Shown here in pieces: positions 1 through 8,177 of a stretch of DNA of 15,032 nucleotides. The notes beneath the pieces are model-generated. The model did not search any database and was not told the origin of the DNA. It saw only the letters and a program-made list of their open reading frames with translations. Made by a program: the position numbers and the translations under genes. Position 1 is the first letter of the stretch, and every line of letters starts with the position of its first letter. The stretch comes from Gammaproteobacteria bacterium (GTDB lineage: Bacteria > Pseudomonadota > Gammaproteobacteria > Chromatiales > Chromatiaceae): NCBI GenBank assembly GCA_013041975.1, contig JABDQZ010000281.1, positions 1 through 15,032 of the forward strand, read 5' to 3'.

Positions 1-625
1 ATGCAATTCTGTTGATGATCTGCTGACTTTCAGACTCCTCGTTACTGGGTATCAAACCCAAATGACGTTCATCAATGACCAGACCATGATTTCTTCTGAC
101 GCAGCCCACAACCGGAATATCTGTATATTCCTCGACCACTGAAACCAGTTTGGATTCATGTCGCTGACCAGCAATATTGTTCAAAATGACACCCGCTATA
201 CGCGGCGCTCCATCAAAAGCCAAATAGCCATTAAGTAGCGGAGCCACACCACGGGTAATACCCTGAGTATTGATTACCAGAACAACGGGGACCTTGAGAA
301 GATTTGCCAGTGCTGCATTCGAATCTGAACCGTAAAGGTCCATTCCATCATACAACCCCTTGTTACCTTCAATAATGGCAATATCTGACTGTTGTAGTTT
401 GTTGCTGTAGAGCTGCTGTATTTGAGCAACAGGCGTGGTATAAAAATCCAGATTGTAACAGGAACGCCCGGAGGCCTGTGACAGCCATAATGGATCGATA
501 TAATCAGGACCTTTTTTAAAAGCCTGAACCTGATGACCGTTGTTAGCAAGTGCTGCACATAATCCAAGAGTAACCGTCGTTTTACCGGAAGACTTGTGAG
601 CAGCAGAAATGTAGACCTGGGACAT
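1..625 (-). CDS. dsrN: DsrN, cobyrinate a,c-diamide synthase-like amidase (3' end outside window)
   Basis: The 208 visible codons begin MSQVYISAAHKSSGKTT and are open to the window edge, so the C-terminal glutamine amidotransferase part is not seen. Residues 8-17 (AAHKSSGKTT) form the P-loop-like ATP site of the CobB/CbiA family. Further family signs are KKGPDYIDP near residue 37, IIEGNKGLYDG near 84, VPVVLVINTQG near 112 and AGVILNNI near 144. In sulfur oxidisers DsrN is thought to amidate sirohaem to the sirohaem amide used by DsrAB; that role comes from the family and from its place after dsrP. The ATG at 623-625 has a pyrimidine-rich upstream region (CTTTTTTTCTCT) instead of a Shine-Dalgarno sequence and lies one base after the U-tract of a terminator, so weak or separate expression is likely. 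A housekeeping cobB/cbiA is the alternative, but the context favours dsrN. Confidence 0.9.
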   Translation of the reverse strand, partial: MSQVYISAAHKSSGKTTVTLGLCAALANNGHQVQAFKKGPDYIDPLWLSQASGRSCYNLDFYTTPVAQIQQLYSNKLQQSDIAIIEGNKGLYDGMDLYGSDSNAALANLLKVPVVLVINTQGITRGVAPLLNGYLAFDGAPRIAGVILNNIAGQRHESKLVSVVEEYTDIPVVGCVRRNHGLVIDERHLGLIPSNEESESQQIINRIA

Positions 626-656
626 AGAGAAAAAAAGGGTAGAAGAACTACCCTTT
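626..656 (-). terminator. Intrinsic terminator between dsrP and dsrN
   Basis: Read on the minus strand, a perfect 9-bp stem (AAAGGGTAG / CTACCCTTT) with loop TTCTT is followed at once by TTTTCTCT. It starts 36 nt after the dsrP stop codon and ends directly before the dsrN ATG. The stem is only partly G/C, so termination may be incomplete and act as an attenuator for dsrN. Confidence 0.7.
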
Positions 657-692
657 AGTTTAAATCTTTTATGATGGGATGTTTAGGCCAGA

Positions 693-1901
693 TTAATCCT
701 GGCGATTATCCATTTTGTCATCAGCCAATGATTCCGGCAGGAAACGCAGCATTCTGATACCGATAGCAGTCATCAGTAAGGCTGCAGCGATACCACCAAT
801 GCCAAGTGCAACTTCAGGCAGACTGGGTGAATAGCTGGCGACAGTACCATCAAAGAAACCGCTTTCTATGACTTCCTTACCAGGGAACATCGCCATCGGG
901 AATGCCTGACCACCAATAATAATCACGTACATCGCTGCCAGCCCACCAAGAATCACAAGAATAGCAGCCGCATTGACAGCACCACGTGATTTACCCAGGG
1001 CCGGATGATAAAGAATCCCCATTGGAATCAGTGAGCCAATAAAAACCTGGCCAACCCAGAACATCATGGTGTAAACACCACCATTCAGCAGAATAAAAGA
1101 TTCATATTCGTGGTTTTCAGTAGCGTAAAGATTTGTCAGGTGATACGCAATAACAAAGTACAGTGTAGCCGCCACAAACAGGCCCAACAAATTTTTGAGT
1201 CGCATGTAGATACGATCACCGAGTTCACGGTTATCCCAGTCAAATGCAAAACCCAGCACCAGCAGATAAAATGCCAGACCGAAGGCAAAAGACATGACGA
1301 TGAACAATGGCGCATAAATCGCAGCATCGTAACCCTGGCGCGCCACAATAAAACCGAAGATAGAGCCGGTACCAGTTGTCAGTGCCAAGCGCCATACGAA
1401 AGCAAATGTACCAGCGGCTTTGGTATAGCCATTCATCTTGCGTTCCATCATGGTCCACAGATAGAGAACAACAATAACCATGAAACCTGTGTAGAGATAG
1501 ATATTCCACGCGAAGATCGATTTAAAATTGTAATGGGTCATGGCAACGATCAAGCGATCAGGACGACCAAGGTCAAGCACCAGAACAAGCAATCCACCTA
1601 CAAGCAAGGTGATGGCCAGAAGACCAGACAATGGCGCAAGCGGCTTGTAACACTTCTTGTTAAATACCGAACCGATAGAGGCAATGTTAAGTGCACCGGA
1701 AGCAGCAACAATCAGGAAAACTGCAAATACGTGAGGCGTTCCCCAGACAACATGGTTATTCATCCCTGTGACCCAGTGACCACTATGTTCCATATGCAAA
1801 ACGGCTAGTCCGGCAACTGCTATGATACCGGCCAGAATAGCAAGCAATCCCCAATAGCGGGTGCTTTCTATACCCCATTCTCTATAATGCATTTTTTTCA
1901 T
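693..1901 (-). CDS. dsrP: DsrP, NrfD-like integral membrane quinone-interacting subunit of DsrMKJOP
   Basis: This 402-residue protein is very hydrophobic, with about ten predicted membrane segments. It has the NrfD/PsrC family look, including the conserved VLDLGRPDR stretch near residue 108 and FAWNIYLYTGF near 130. In the Dsr complex, DsrP sits in the inner membrane, contacts the periplasmic iron-sulfur protein DsrO and exchanges electrons with the quinone pool. The length fits known DsrP proteins. The start ATG (1899-1901) follows AGGAA at a spacing of about 10 nt; a second in-frame ATG three codons later is possible. The gene lies 18 nt after dsrO and is the last gene before the operon terminator. 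Confidence 0.95.
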   Translation of the reverse strand: MKKMHYREWGIESTRYWGLLAILAGIIAVAGLAVLHMEHSGHWVTGMNNHVVWGTPHVFAVFLIVAASGALNIASIGSVFNKKCYKPLAPLSGLLAITLLVGGLLVLVLDLGRPDRLIVAMTHYNFKSIFAWNIYLYTGFMVIVVLYLWTMMERKMNGYTKAAGTFAFVWRLALTTGTGSIFGFIVARQGYDAAIYAPLFIVMSFAFGLAFYLLVLGFAFDWDNRELGDRIYMRLKNLLGLFVAATLYFVIAYHLTNLYATENHEYESFILLNGGVYTMMFWVGQVFIGSLIPMGILYHPALGKSRGAVNAAAILVILGGLAAMYVIIIGGQAFPMAMFPGKEVIESGFFDGTVASYSPSLPEVALGIGGIAAALLMTAIGIRMLRFLPESLADDKMDNRQD

Positions 1902-1919
1902 TGCAGATTTGTTCCTACA

Positions 1920-2693
1920 TTAAATTCCGCTGTAATAAACACCAGGGTTCAATTTGAGATCATCACGTACCTGCTGGCTTGGATATTTTTTCAGTGCCTT
2001 GGCAACCTTACTTTGAGGGTCATTCAGATCACCAAAAACAATGGCATGATGACCTTCATTTGCACAGGCATCCTGACAGGCAGTTGTGGTCTGGCCGTTA
2101 TCCAGTCTGTGAACACAGAAAGTACAGGACTCAACGCAACCTTTACCACGTGGAGCCAGCGTCGGCTTGATATCAACATTCTCATGAATGAATGACCGTG
2201 CCTTGTATGGGCACGCCATCATGCAGTAGCGACAGCCAATACAGGTATGGCGATCAACCAGAACAACACCATCAGCTCTTCTGAATGAAGCACCTGTTGG
2301 GCAAACATCCTCACAAGGCGGGTGCTCACAATGCTGGCACATCATAGGCAGCTTGCTGACATGGCCTGTCTGAATATCTTTCAGTTTTACAGTACGTATC
2401 CAGCGGGGCTTCTGCTGATCCCAGTTTTCTGCATCGGCACCTTCAGGCATGGAATGGATATCCATTCCATTTTCCTTGTCACAGGCATCAACACAGGCTG
2501 AGCAATCATCAGCACATTTGTTGGCATTAACCAGCATACCCCAGCGCACTTTACTGGTCACAGCTTCACTGCGTGGTTCTGCATTGGCAGATGTTGATTG
2601 TAGAACTACACCCGGAGCAATTGTTGCCGTTGCAGCAGCAACGGGCAGTTTTGACAGAAAATTCCGGCGAGCGAGATTTGTTTTCTCAGTCAT
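1920..2693 (-). CDS. dsrO: DsrO, periplasmic ferredoxin-like iron-sulfur subunit of DsrMKJOP
   Basis: The open frame extends further upstream into dsrJ, but the true start is most likely the ATG at 2691-2693, giving 257 residues. That start places a twin-arginine signal (RRNFLSK, residues 9-15) at the N-terminus, followed by a hydrophobic stretch and a cleavage site near SANA-EP (residue 38). Four cysteine groups follow: CADDCSACVDAC, CQHCEHPPCEDVC, CIGCRYCMMAC and CVESCTFC with a later CQDAC, enough for four [4Fe-4S] clusters as in NrfC/PsrB-type proteins. DsrO is expected to carry electrons between the trihaem DsrJ and the membrane protein DsrP. It starts 10 nt after the dsrJ stop, with only a modest ribosome-binding site (TAAGGG). 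Confidence 0.95.
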   Translation of the reverse strand: MTEKTNLARRNFLSKLPVAAATATIAPGVVLQSTSANAEPRSEAVTSKVRWGMLVNANKCADDCSACVDACDKENGMDIHSMPEGADAENWDQQKPRWIRTVKLKDIQTGHVSKLPMMCQHCEHPPCEDVCPTGASFRRADGVVLVDRHTCIGCRYCMMACPYKARSFIHENVDIKPTLAPRGKGCVESCTFCVHRLDNGQTTTACQDACANEGHHAIVFGDLNDPQSKVAKALKKYPSQQVRDDLKLNPGVYYSGI

Positions 2694-2703
2694 AGTACAA
2701 CCC

Positions 2704-3081
2704 TTACTTTGGAACCGTTGCATGGCAACTGAAACAGTCCAGCGATGCAGCCACATAGTTATGACAACCGGAACAGAACTGTCCGGGAGCATTCACAGGT
2801 ATGTGTTTCCCGGCATCATCTATATTAGCGTGACAATCAATACAACCATGTAAGGAATTGTCAGTTTTTCTAATACCCTGATGAACAGTAAGATCACGCT
2901 GATGCTGAATCATTTCCATATGATTACGACGCATCTCAGGCACCGGTGCCACACAGGCTTCAGCTTTAGTTGCCTTGGAGTTACCTTCGCTTCTCCAGTT
3001 TTTGCCTGCTATTGCAGGCAAGGCAATCATTAAAAGCACCAGGACAGCAGCCAGCTTGCTTGTATAGCAAGATTTGAGCAT
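2704..3081 (-). CDS. dsrJ: DsrJ, trihaem cytochrome c subunit of DsrMKJOP
   Basis: This 125-residue protein has one N-terminal hydrophobic segment (about residues 9-25, ending ALPAIAG) that acts as a signal peptide or membrane anchor. Three CxxCH haem motifs are visible: CIDCH (80-84), CSGCH (103-107) and CFSCH (116-120). Cys43, in ACVAPVPEMRRNHM, aligns by context with the cysteine known to ligate one haem in A. vinosum DsrJ (unusual His/Cys ligation); that equivalence is inferred. The start is supported by AGGAG seven bases upstream. The gap to dsrL is 13 nt. Confidence 0.95.
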   Translation of the reverse strand: MLKSCYTSKLAAVLVLLMIALPAIAGKNWRSEGNSKATKAEACVAPVPEMRRNHMEMIQHQRDLTVHQGIRKTDNSLHGCIDCHANIDDAGKHIPVNAPGQFCSGCHNYVAASLDCFSCHATVPK

Positions 3082-3094
3082 GAAAAACTCCTAA

Positions 3095-5059
3095 TTACTC
3101 ACCCAGACCCATTTTGATGTAACCGGTAGGGCATACATCAGCACAGATATGGCAACCGATACAACGTGAATAGTCGGTATCAACATAACGACCAGTAGTT
3201 GCTTCGTTTTTCTTAACACGGAATACCGCATCCTGAGGACAGAAGATGACGCAGTTGTCACATTCAAAGCACATACCACAGCTCATGCAACGCACAGCTT
3301 CATCTATAGCCTTTTCTTCTTCCAGAGCGATCAGGCGCTCTTTGAAGTGACCCAGAACTTCTTCCGAGTTTGGAACTTCTTCGTCACGCTTGTTGCGCTC
3401 GTGGTATTCGAAGTGACCCAGAAACAGTTCATCATGAGGAATGATTTCCTGGAATGAACGGTCTTCGTAGTTGTGTACGGCCCAGTTACCATCAGCAGTA
3501 CCGCGCATGTCACCTTCACCAACACTCTCATCAAAATTGGATGGACTCAATCCTGCTTCTTCGAGTTTTGCTTCCAGATCGAAATGGTGCACATCAACTT
3601 TTGGGCGCTTGTGGTGTTCCTGGTTTTTCAGGAACTCATCAATGGAATCAGCCGCGACTGAAGCCTGTCCGATTGCAGTAGTCAACAGGTGTGGACGAAT
3701 GATATCGCCAGCTGCAAAATGTTTTGGCTTGCCTTCTACCTGGTAGAACTTGTCGGCATTCATCAGACCACGTCCGTTGTCGAATTCTTCAAGGCCGTTG
3801 AGATCACCACCCTGACCGATGGCGGAAACAATCATGTCAGCTTTAATGACTATCTGTTCTGAACCTTCAACCGGTGCAGGACGACCATCTTCCAGGGTGC
3901 ATTGTTGAACAATCAGACCAGTGGCTCGACCGTTTTCATCTTTCTCGATACCAACAGGCATCACTTCATCAAGAATGGTGACACCTTCAGTCAATGCATC
4001 ATGGACCTCGTGCTCAGCCGCAGTCATGTTGTCTTTAGGGAACAGCGAAGTCAGTGTAACTTCTGCGCCAGCTGCATTGGCAGTAACAGCGGCATCGTGT
4101 GCTACATAACCATCACGAACAACAACCTCTGGCAGGTCAGATGGATTGGTATGCTCAATATGACCAAGACGACGAGCTACAGAAACAACGTCAATCGAGG
4201 TATCACCACCACCCACACAGACAACCTTGTCAGCGGTCACTTTCATACGACCTTCGTTAAAGGCTTTCAGGAATGCGACACCAGACACACAGTTTGGTGT
4301 ACCTTCCCATTCATCAAGGAACAGACCACGACCGGACTGACAACCGATAGCCCACAAAAGGGCATCAAATTCTTTTTCAACATCTTCGACAGAAACGTCT
4401 TTACCCACACGGGTTTCCATGCGCAGCTCAACGCCCATATCGACAATACGCTGATTCTCTGCCTGCAGTTTTTCGCGAGGAATACGATAGCCGGGAATGC
4501 CGTAATACATCATGCCGCCCATTTCCTTGTTTTCATCAAACACGGTAACGGCGTGACCTTTACGACGCAACTGATAGGCAGCAGCCATACCTGCAGGACC
4601 TGCCCCAATGACAGCTACTTTTTTCCCCGTATCTGCACCAACTTCAAATTTCAAACCCAATTCAATGGCGTTATCACCAATAAACTGTTCTACGGAATTG
4701 ATGCCAACAAAATCATCAACTTCATTGCGGTTACAACCATCCTGACATGGCGCCGGGCAGACACGGCCCATCATGGAAGGGAAAGGGTTTGCATCGGTTG
4801 AACGACGGAAAGCATATTCTTTCCAGTCCATGTCACCAGCAGGTTTTTCCTGCCCGCGCACGATAGCCAGCCAGCCGCGAATATCTTCACCAGAAGGGCA
4901 ACTGCCCTGGCAAGGTGGCGTTTTATGAATATAAGTCGGGCACTTATGAGAAGTATCCTCAACAAAGATTTTCTCTTCCATTGAATCCCAGACGTCGTCG
5001 CCATCTTCAAATCTGCGTCTAGTGAGTTTTGTGTTCATTTCGTCACTCGGAGTCGCCAT
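3095..5059 (-). CDS. dsrL: DsrL, flavin and iron-sulfur NAD(P)H:acceptor oxidoreductase
   Basis: The 654 residues have the layout of the glutamate synthase small-subunit family plus an extra ferredoxin domain. N-terminal cysteines (C40, C50, C54, C101, C105, C109) form cluster-binding motifs. GAGPAG at 152-157 begins the FAD-binding fold, GGGDTSID at 283-290 the NAD(P) site, and FAAGD near the second half closes the FAD site. The C-terminus holds cysteine-rich ferredoxin motifs at 591-607 and 633-643 (CIGCHICADVCP). In sulfur oxidisers DsrL is essential and passes electrons released by DsrAB to NAD(P). The start ATG follows AGGAG at 8 nt. A 98-nt gap separates it from dsrK, the longest inside the cluster. 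Confidence 0.96.
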   Translation of the reverse strand: MATPSDEMNTKLTRRRFEDGDDVWDSMEEKIFVEDTSHKCPTYIHKTPPCQGSCPSGEDIRGWLAIVRGQEKPAGDMDWKEYAFRRSTDANPFPSMMGRVCPAPCQDGCNRNEVDDFVGINSVEQFIGDNAIELGLKFEVGADTGKKVAVIGAGPAGMAAAYQLRRKGHAVTVFDENKEMGGMMYYGIPGYRIPREKLQAENQRIVDMGVELRMETRVGKDVSVEDVEKEFDALLWAIGCQSGRGLFLDEWEGTPNCVSGVAFLKAFNEGRMKVTADKVVCVGGGDTSIDVVSVARRLGHIEHTNPSDLPEVVVRDGYVAHDAAVTANAAGAEVTLTSLFPKDNMTAAEHEVHDALTEGVTILDEVMPVGIEKDENGRATGLIVQQCTLEDGRPAPVEGSEQIVIKADMIVSAIGQGGDLNGLEEFDNGRGLMNADKFYQVEGKPKHFAAGDIIRPHLLTTAIGQASVAADSIDEFLKNQEHHKRPKVDVHHFDLEAKLEEAGLSPSNFDESVGEGDMRGTADGNWAVHNYEDRSFQEIIPHDELFLGHFEYHERNKRDEEVPNSEEVLGHFKERLIALEEEKAIDEAVRCMSCGMCFECDNCVIFCPQDAVFRVKKNEATTGRYVDTDYSRCIGCHICADVCPTGYIKMGLGE

Positions 5060-5157
5060 CGACTATTCTCCTAACCAGTATTTGCCCATTATTTGAGTTA
5101 TTGCTAACCCGTTTTATTCAAAGTATTTGTCAATGCATCAGCATTAACAAAAGTTAA
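5060..5157 (-). promoter_or_regulatory. dsrK-dsrL intergenic gap, possible internal promoter region
   Basis: This A/T-rich 98-nt gap is unusual in an otherwise tight operon. On the minus strand it contains an exact TTGACA hexamer, but I cannot find a convincing -10 hexamer at 16-18 nt. A weak A/T hairpin (TTAAC-TTTT-GTTAA) follows the dsrK stop, and the dsrL ribosome-binding site AGGAG lies at its end. A promoter here is only a possibility. Confidence 0.2.
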
Positions 5158-6675
5158 TTAATCATCATCATCGTCATCGGTTTTCTGACCGGTGAGGATG
5201 ATGGCATTTGAAACCAGCTGATGCACACTGACGATCATGTCCATGTCCATTCCGTAGAAAGGCAGCACTTTAGTGAACTGACTCTTACAGATGGCACAAA
5301 TTGCTGCCATGTTGGTTACACCATGTTCTTCTATAACATTTTTCAGTGCTTCCATTCTCGGCAAGGCACCTTTAACACGCACTTCCATCAGGTCATCGGT
5401 CAACAGACCACCGCCACCACCGCAGCAGAACGTGGTTCCGCGAATGGTTTCAGGAGCCATGTCATAAAAGTTGTTACAGACCGCCTTTATCACGTTTCGC
5501 GGTATCTCGAACTGACCGCCCGGCTTGTCACCCATGCGCGTTGCACGTGCCACGTTACACGAGTCATGGTAAGTCAAAGTCATGTGATCGTTTTCGGAAG
5601 GATCAATATTTAGCGTACCCTTCTGAATTTCATCCCAGGTGAATTCAAGAATATGTTGGGGAACCGGATAATCCGGATCAAGAAAATCAAACGGTCCTGC
5701 CAATGTATTGAGAAAGCTGTAAGCAACACGCCAGGCATGTCCGCATTCACCAAAGATAATACGCTTAACACCCAGTTCTATGGCTGCCTCGCGAATCCGC
5801 AATGAAATCTTGCGCATGTTTTCGTAAGAACCAATAAACATACCGAAGTTGGCAGCTTCTGAGGCTTTCGAACTTAATGTCCAGCTTACGCCCGCCTCAT
5901 GGAAAACCTTACCGTATCCGATCAAACCATCGACATGGGGTTCTGCAAAGAAGTCAGCAGAAGGCGTTACCAAGAGAATGTCTGCACCCTTTTTGTCGAG
6001 TGGATATTTTACATCGACACCAAAATCATCCTGCATATCTTCTTCAAGGCCTTCCAGCGTGTCGGCCAGAGCAGGCTCAGGTAGCCCCAGGTTGTTACCA
6101 ATTTTGAAAACCTTGCTTATGATTTCATTACTGTATTTATCACCCAGGCCGATGCGATCCATAATCTCGCGAGCAGCCATGGAAATTTCAGCCGTATCAA
6201 TACCGTATGGGCAGAAAACACTGCAACGGCGACATTGTGAACACTGATGATAATAGTTGTACCAGTCGTCCAGAATTTCTGTGGTCAGATCCGTTGCACC
6301 AACCAGTTTTGGGAAATATTTACCGGCAAAGGTAAAGTAACGACGATAGACTTTGCGCATCAGATCCTGACGTGCCACAGGCATGTTTTTCGGATCTTTG
6401 GTACCCAGGTAATAATGACACTTATCGGTACAGGCGCCACATTTTACGCATGAATCGAGATAAACCTGCAAGGAACGATACTTGCCGAGCAATTCGCCGA
6501 TGACTTCAATACAGTCTTCCTTCCAGTTCTCTCCCAACTCACCTTTAAAGCCCAATGCTTCCTGGAATTCAGGTTTTGCCCTGAAGGTTTCCATATGAGC
6601 CATGGTATCTTCTTCAAGCTCAGGAACTACCGGGTATTCATTCAGTGCTGGAATTTTAAAATTGTATTTGGCCAT
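5158..6675 (-). CDS. dsrK: DsrK, heterodisulfide reductase-like catalytic iron-sulfur subunit
   Basis: The 505 residues carry two classical [4Fe-4S] motifs (C76-x2-C79-x2-C82-x3-C86 and C145-x2-C148-x2-C151-x3-C155) followed by the HdrB/HdrD-like CCG region: FGECGHAW around 311, C373, C417-C418 in CCGGGGG, and C460-x2-C463. This pattern binds the special cluster that acts on DsrC disulfide or trisulfide, so DsrK is the cytoplasmic catalytic subunit of DsrMKJOP, attached to the membrane through DsrM. Oddly, the protein ends in six consecutive aspartates encoded by a GAT/GAC run, which may be lineage-specific. Only 2 nt separate it from the dsrM stop, implying translational coupling. Confidence 0.96.
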   Translation of the reverse strand: MAKYNFKIPALNEYPVVPELEEDTMAHMETFRAKPEFQEALGFKGELGENWKEDCIEVIGELLGKYRSLQVYLDSCVKCGACTDKCHYYLGTKDPKNMPVARQDLMRKVYRRYFTFAGKYFPKLVGATDLTTEILDDWYNYYHQCSQCRRCSVFCPYGIDTAEISMAAREIMDRIGLGDKYSNEIISKVFKIGNNLGLPEPALADTLEGLEEDMQDDFGVDVKYPLDKKGADILLVTPSADFFAEPHVDGLIGYGKVFHEAGVSWTLSSKASEAANFGMFIGSYENMRKISLRIREAAIELGVKRIIFGECGHAWRVAYSFLNTLAGPFDFLDPDYPVPQHILEFTWDEIQKGTLNIDPSENDHMTLTYHDSCNVARATRMGDKPGGQFEIPRNVIKAVCNNFYDMAPETIRGTTFCCGGGGGLLTDDLMEVRVKGALPRMEALKNVIEEHGVTNMAAICAICKSQFTKVLPFYGMDMDMIVSVHQLVSNAIILTGQKTDDDDDD

Positions 6676-6677
6676 CG

Positions 6678-7406
6678 TTAGTCTTCCAGTTTACGAGCCC
6701 AGTCAGAAAGATGTCGTTTCTCACGAGGGTTATCTATCTGGTTTCTGCTCGGGCTAAAGAAAACGCCAGGAATATGCAGCAGCTTGCTGAATGGGAAAAT
6801 GATCATCAGCAATGCCACCAGGAACAAATGTATCAGCAGGTTGAAATCAGCGGGTAATTCAGAAAAGCTGAATGTCATCAATCCTATGAAAAAGGCTTTT
6901 ACAGCAACAACGTCTGTATGAACTGCAAAGGTCATACTCAGACCACTAATACCAATACCAATCAGCAACATCAACATGAGGTGATCTGACGCAGCTGAAA
7001 TATACTTGACACGATCCACGAGGAAACGTCTTCCCCATAAGCCGAATAACCCGGCAACCATGGCAAAGCCACCATACATACCGAAGGGTTGTAACAGCTC
7101 TACAGGCATGGGCACTGGATTAATGAAATAGCGTAAGTGGCGGAACAGAACCAGGAACAAGGCCATGTGAAACACATAGCTGAAAATCCAGGTCCACTTG
7201 GTGCCTTTAAACAGACTTTCAAAAAAGGCCACTTCGCGAAACATCCGCAACACAACACCGGTCTGGGTTGTAGGAGCAGGTGTTGTAGGAATCTTTAACG
7301 GAGCAGGTGTTTTTGCAAACTGTGTAATTTTGCTAACAAGACCAGCAATCATGATTGCTGTAGCCGCGTAGAATAAACCTGCAAATATCATTGTCAGAAA
7401 CGACAT
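6678..7406 (-). CDS. dsrM: DsrM, cytochrome b membrane subunit of DsrMKJOP
   Basis: The protein resembles NarI-type dihaem cytochromes b: about five to six membrane helices and a C-terminal cytoplasmic tail rich in charged residues. Candidate haem-ligand histidines lie within or next to helices (H80, H90, H142, H193, H211, numbered from the ATG chosen here). I chose the ATG at 7404-7406 (MSFLTMIFAG, 242 residues) because the longer frame would need a TTG start and adds ten residues before the first helix; GAGG and GGA lie upstream of this ATG. DsrM is expected to exchange electrons between the quinone pool and DsrK. The gene comes after a stable hairpin in the dsrC-dsrM gap. Confidence 0.93.
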   Translation of the reverse strand: MSFLTMIFAGLFYAATAIMIAGLVSKITQFAKTPAPLKIPTTPAPTTQTGVVLRMFREVAFFESLFKGTKWTWIFSYVFHMALFLVLFRHLRYFINPVPMPVELLQPFGMYGGFAMVAGLFGLWGRRFLVDRVKYISAASDHLMLMLLIGIGISGLSMTFAVHTDVVAVKAFFIGLMTFSFSELPADFNLLIHLFLVALLMIIFPFSKLLHIPGVFFSPSRNQIDNPREKRHLSDWARKLED

Positions 7407-7440
7407 GTTTCCGCATACCTCAAGATAGTACTTCAAGAAA

Positions 7441-7462
7441 CCGGGGAGTTTTCACTCCCCGG
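7441..7462 (-). promoter_or_regulatory. Stable GAAA-tetraloop hairpin between dsrC and dsrM
   Basis: On the minus strand a perfect 9-bp stem (CCGGGGAGT / ACTCCCCGG) closes on the loop GAAA, a GNRA tetraloop. It begins 15 nt after the dsrC stop codon. The sequence after it (TTTCTTG) is only weakly U-rich. It could be a leaky terminator or a block to 3' exonucleases protecting the upstream dsrC message, which would fit the high DsrC levels known in sulfur oxidisers. Confidence 0.6.
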
Positions 7463-7477
7463 CATATCACAACCGGA

Positions 7478-7810
7478 TTAAACGCAACCAGTTGGTTTTG
7501 GCAGACCAGCATAACGGCAAGCCTGTTTTCCAGGACCATACGGGAACAAGCCGTACAGGTATTTGCTGTTACCTTTATCTTTACCCATACGTTTACCAAC
7601 AGCTTTAGTCAGCACACGTACAGCTGGAGCAATCTGATACTCTTCATAATACTCACGCAGGAAGTTGATAATATCCCAGTGCTCGTCAGTCAGCTCCAGA
7701 TCATCTTCTTTAGACATTACGTCAGCCACACCAGGAACCCAGTCATTCAGGTTAGCCAGGTAACCTTCTTCATCAGTTTCAAATGTCTTACCATCTACTT
7801 CGATTGGCAT
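7478..7810 (-). CDS. dsrC: DsrC, sulfur-carrier substrate protein with two C-terminal cysteines
   Basis: This 110-residue protein belongs to the DsrC/TusE family. The flexible C-terminal arm ends ACRYAGLPKPTGCV, with the penultimate Cys109 (CysA) and Cys98 (CysB) 11 positions apart. This is the arrangement of true DsrC, which forms the trisulfide or disulfide used by DsrAB and DsrMKJOP. The start follows a strong ribosome-binding site (AGGAG at 7 nt), preceded by a run of seven T and a small palindrome at 7840-7852 (TTCATTAAATGAA). The gene sits between dsrH, whose product complex hands it sulfur, and dsrM. A second DsrC-family protein without these cysteines is encoded at 13653-13994. Confidence 0.97.
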   Translation of the reverse strand: MPIEVDGKTFETDEEGYLANLNDWVPGVADVMSKEDDLELTDEHWDIINFLREYYEEYQIAPAVRVLTKAVGKRMGKDKGNSKYLYGLFPYGPGKQACRYAGLPKPTGCV

Positions 7811-7852
7811 TTAATTTCTCCTAAAAAAATAACTCGAATTTCATTAAATGAA

Positions 7853-8161
7853 TCAAAGCCAGGCCTGAACCTTGTCATTTGATTCTGAAAGATCTACAAA
7901 ACCGGCAAAATCGACAACTTCAATCCCATCGATGATTCTGTCAGTGGATAGACCACGTAACTTGATGTCTGGACCCAATGCATAAACCTTTTTGGATGCC
8001 ATAGCATCTTTTACGGCTGACTCAACATTGGTTCCCTGCATTGCTGCATAGACACCATCTTCTAACAACAGGATGGCGCAGCCATCTGTTGAATGCGTTA
8101 AACACTCGTCCAGAGAATTTTTCTCAAACGGTGATTTATTTACTGTGTGAAGGATGCTCAT
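7853..8161 (-). CDS. dsrH: DsrH, TusB-like subunit of the DsrEFH sulfurtransferase
   Basis: This is a 102-residue TusB/DsrH family protein. Cys20 (in SLDECLTHS) matches the conserved cysteine of A. vinosum DsrH by position. DsrE, DsrF and DsrH form an alpha2-beta2-gamma2 hexamer in the cytoplasm that relays persulfide sulfur to DsrC. The ATG is preceded by AGGAG at 9 nt. The gap to dsrF is 16 nt and to dsrC 42 nt. Confidence 0.95.
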   Translation of the reverse strand: MSILHTVNKSPFEKNSLDECLTHSTDGCAILLLEDGVYAAMQGTNVESAVKDAMASKKVYALGPDIKLRGLSTDRIIDGIEVVDFAGFVDLSESNDKVQAWL

Positions 8162-8177
8162 TGTCTAGTCTCCTAAA

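Noticed and set aside
274..567. Open frame of 97 codons on the minus strand at the left end
   Set aside because: It is in the wrong frame within dsrN, whose true frame from 625 has the P-loop and family motifs.
1110..1808. Open frame of 232 codons on the plus strand opposite dsrP
   Set aside because: Antisense shadow of a membrane protein gene; its composition (many His, Gln, Lys, Thr) is the complement of hydrophobic codons.
3902..4801. Open frame of 299 codons on the plus strand opposite dsrL
   Set aside because: It lies fully inside a well-supported dsrL with all cofactor motifs, its translation has no recognisable family, and it has no promoter or ribosome-binding site; an antisense shadow.
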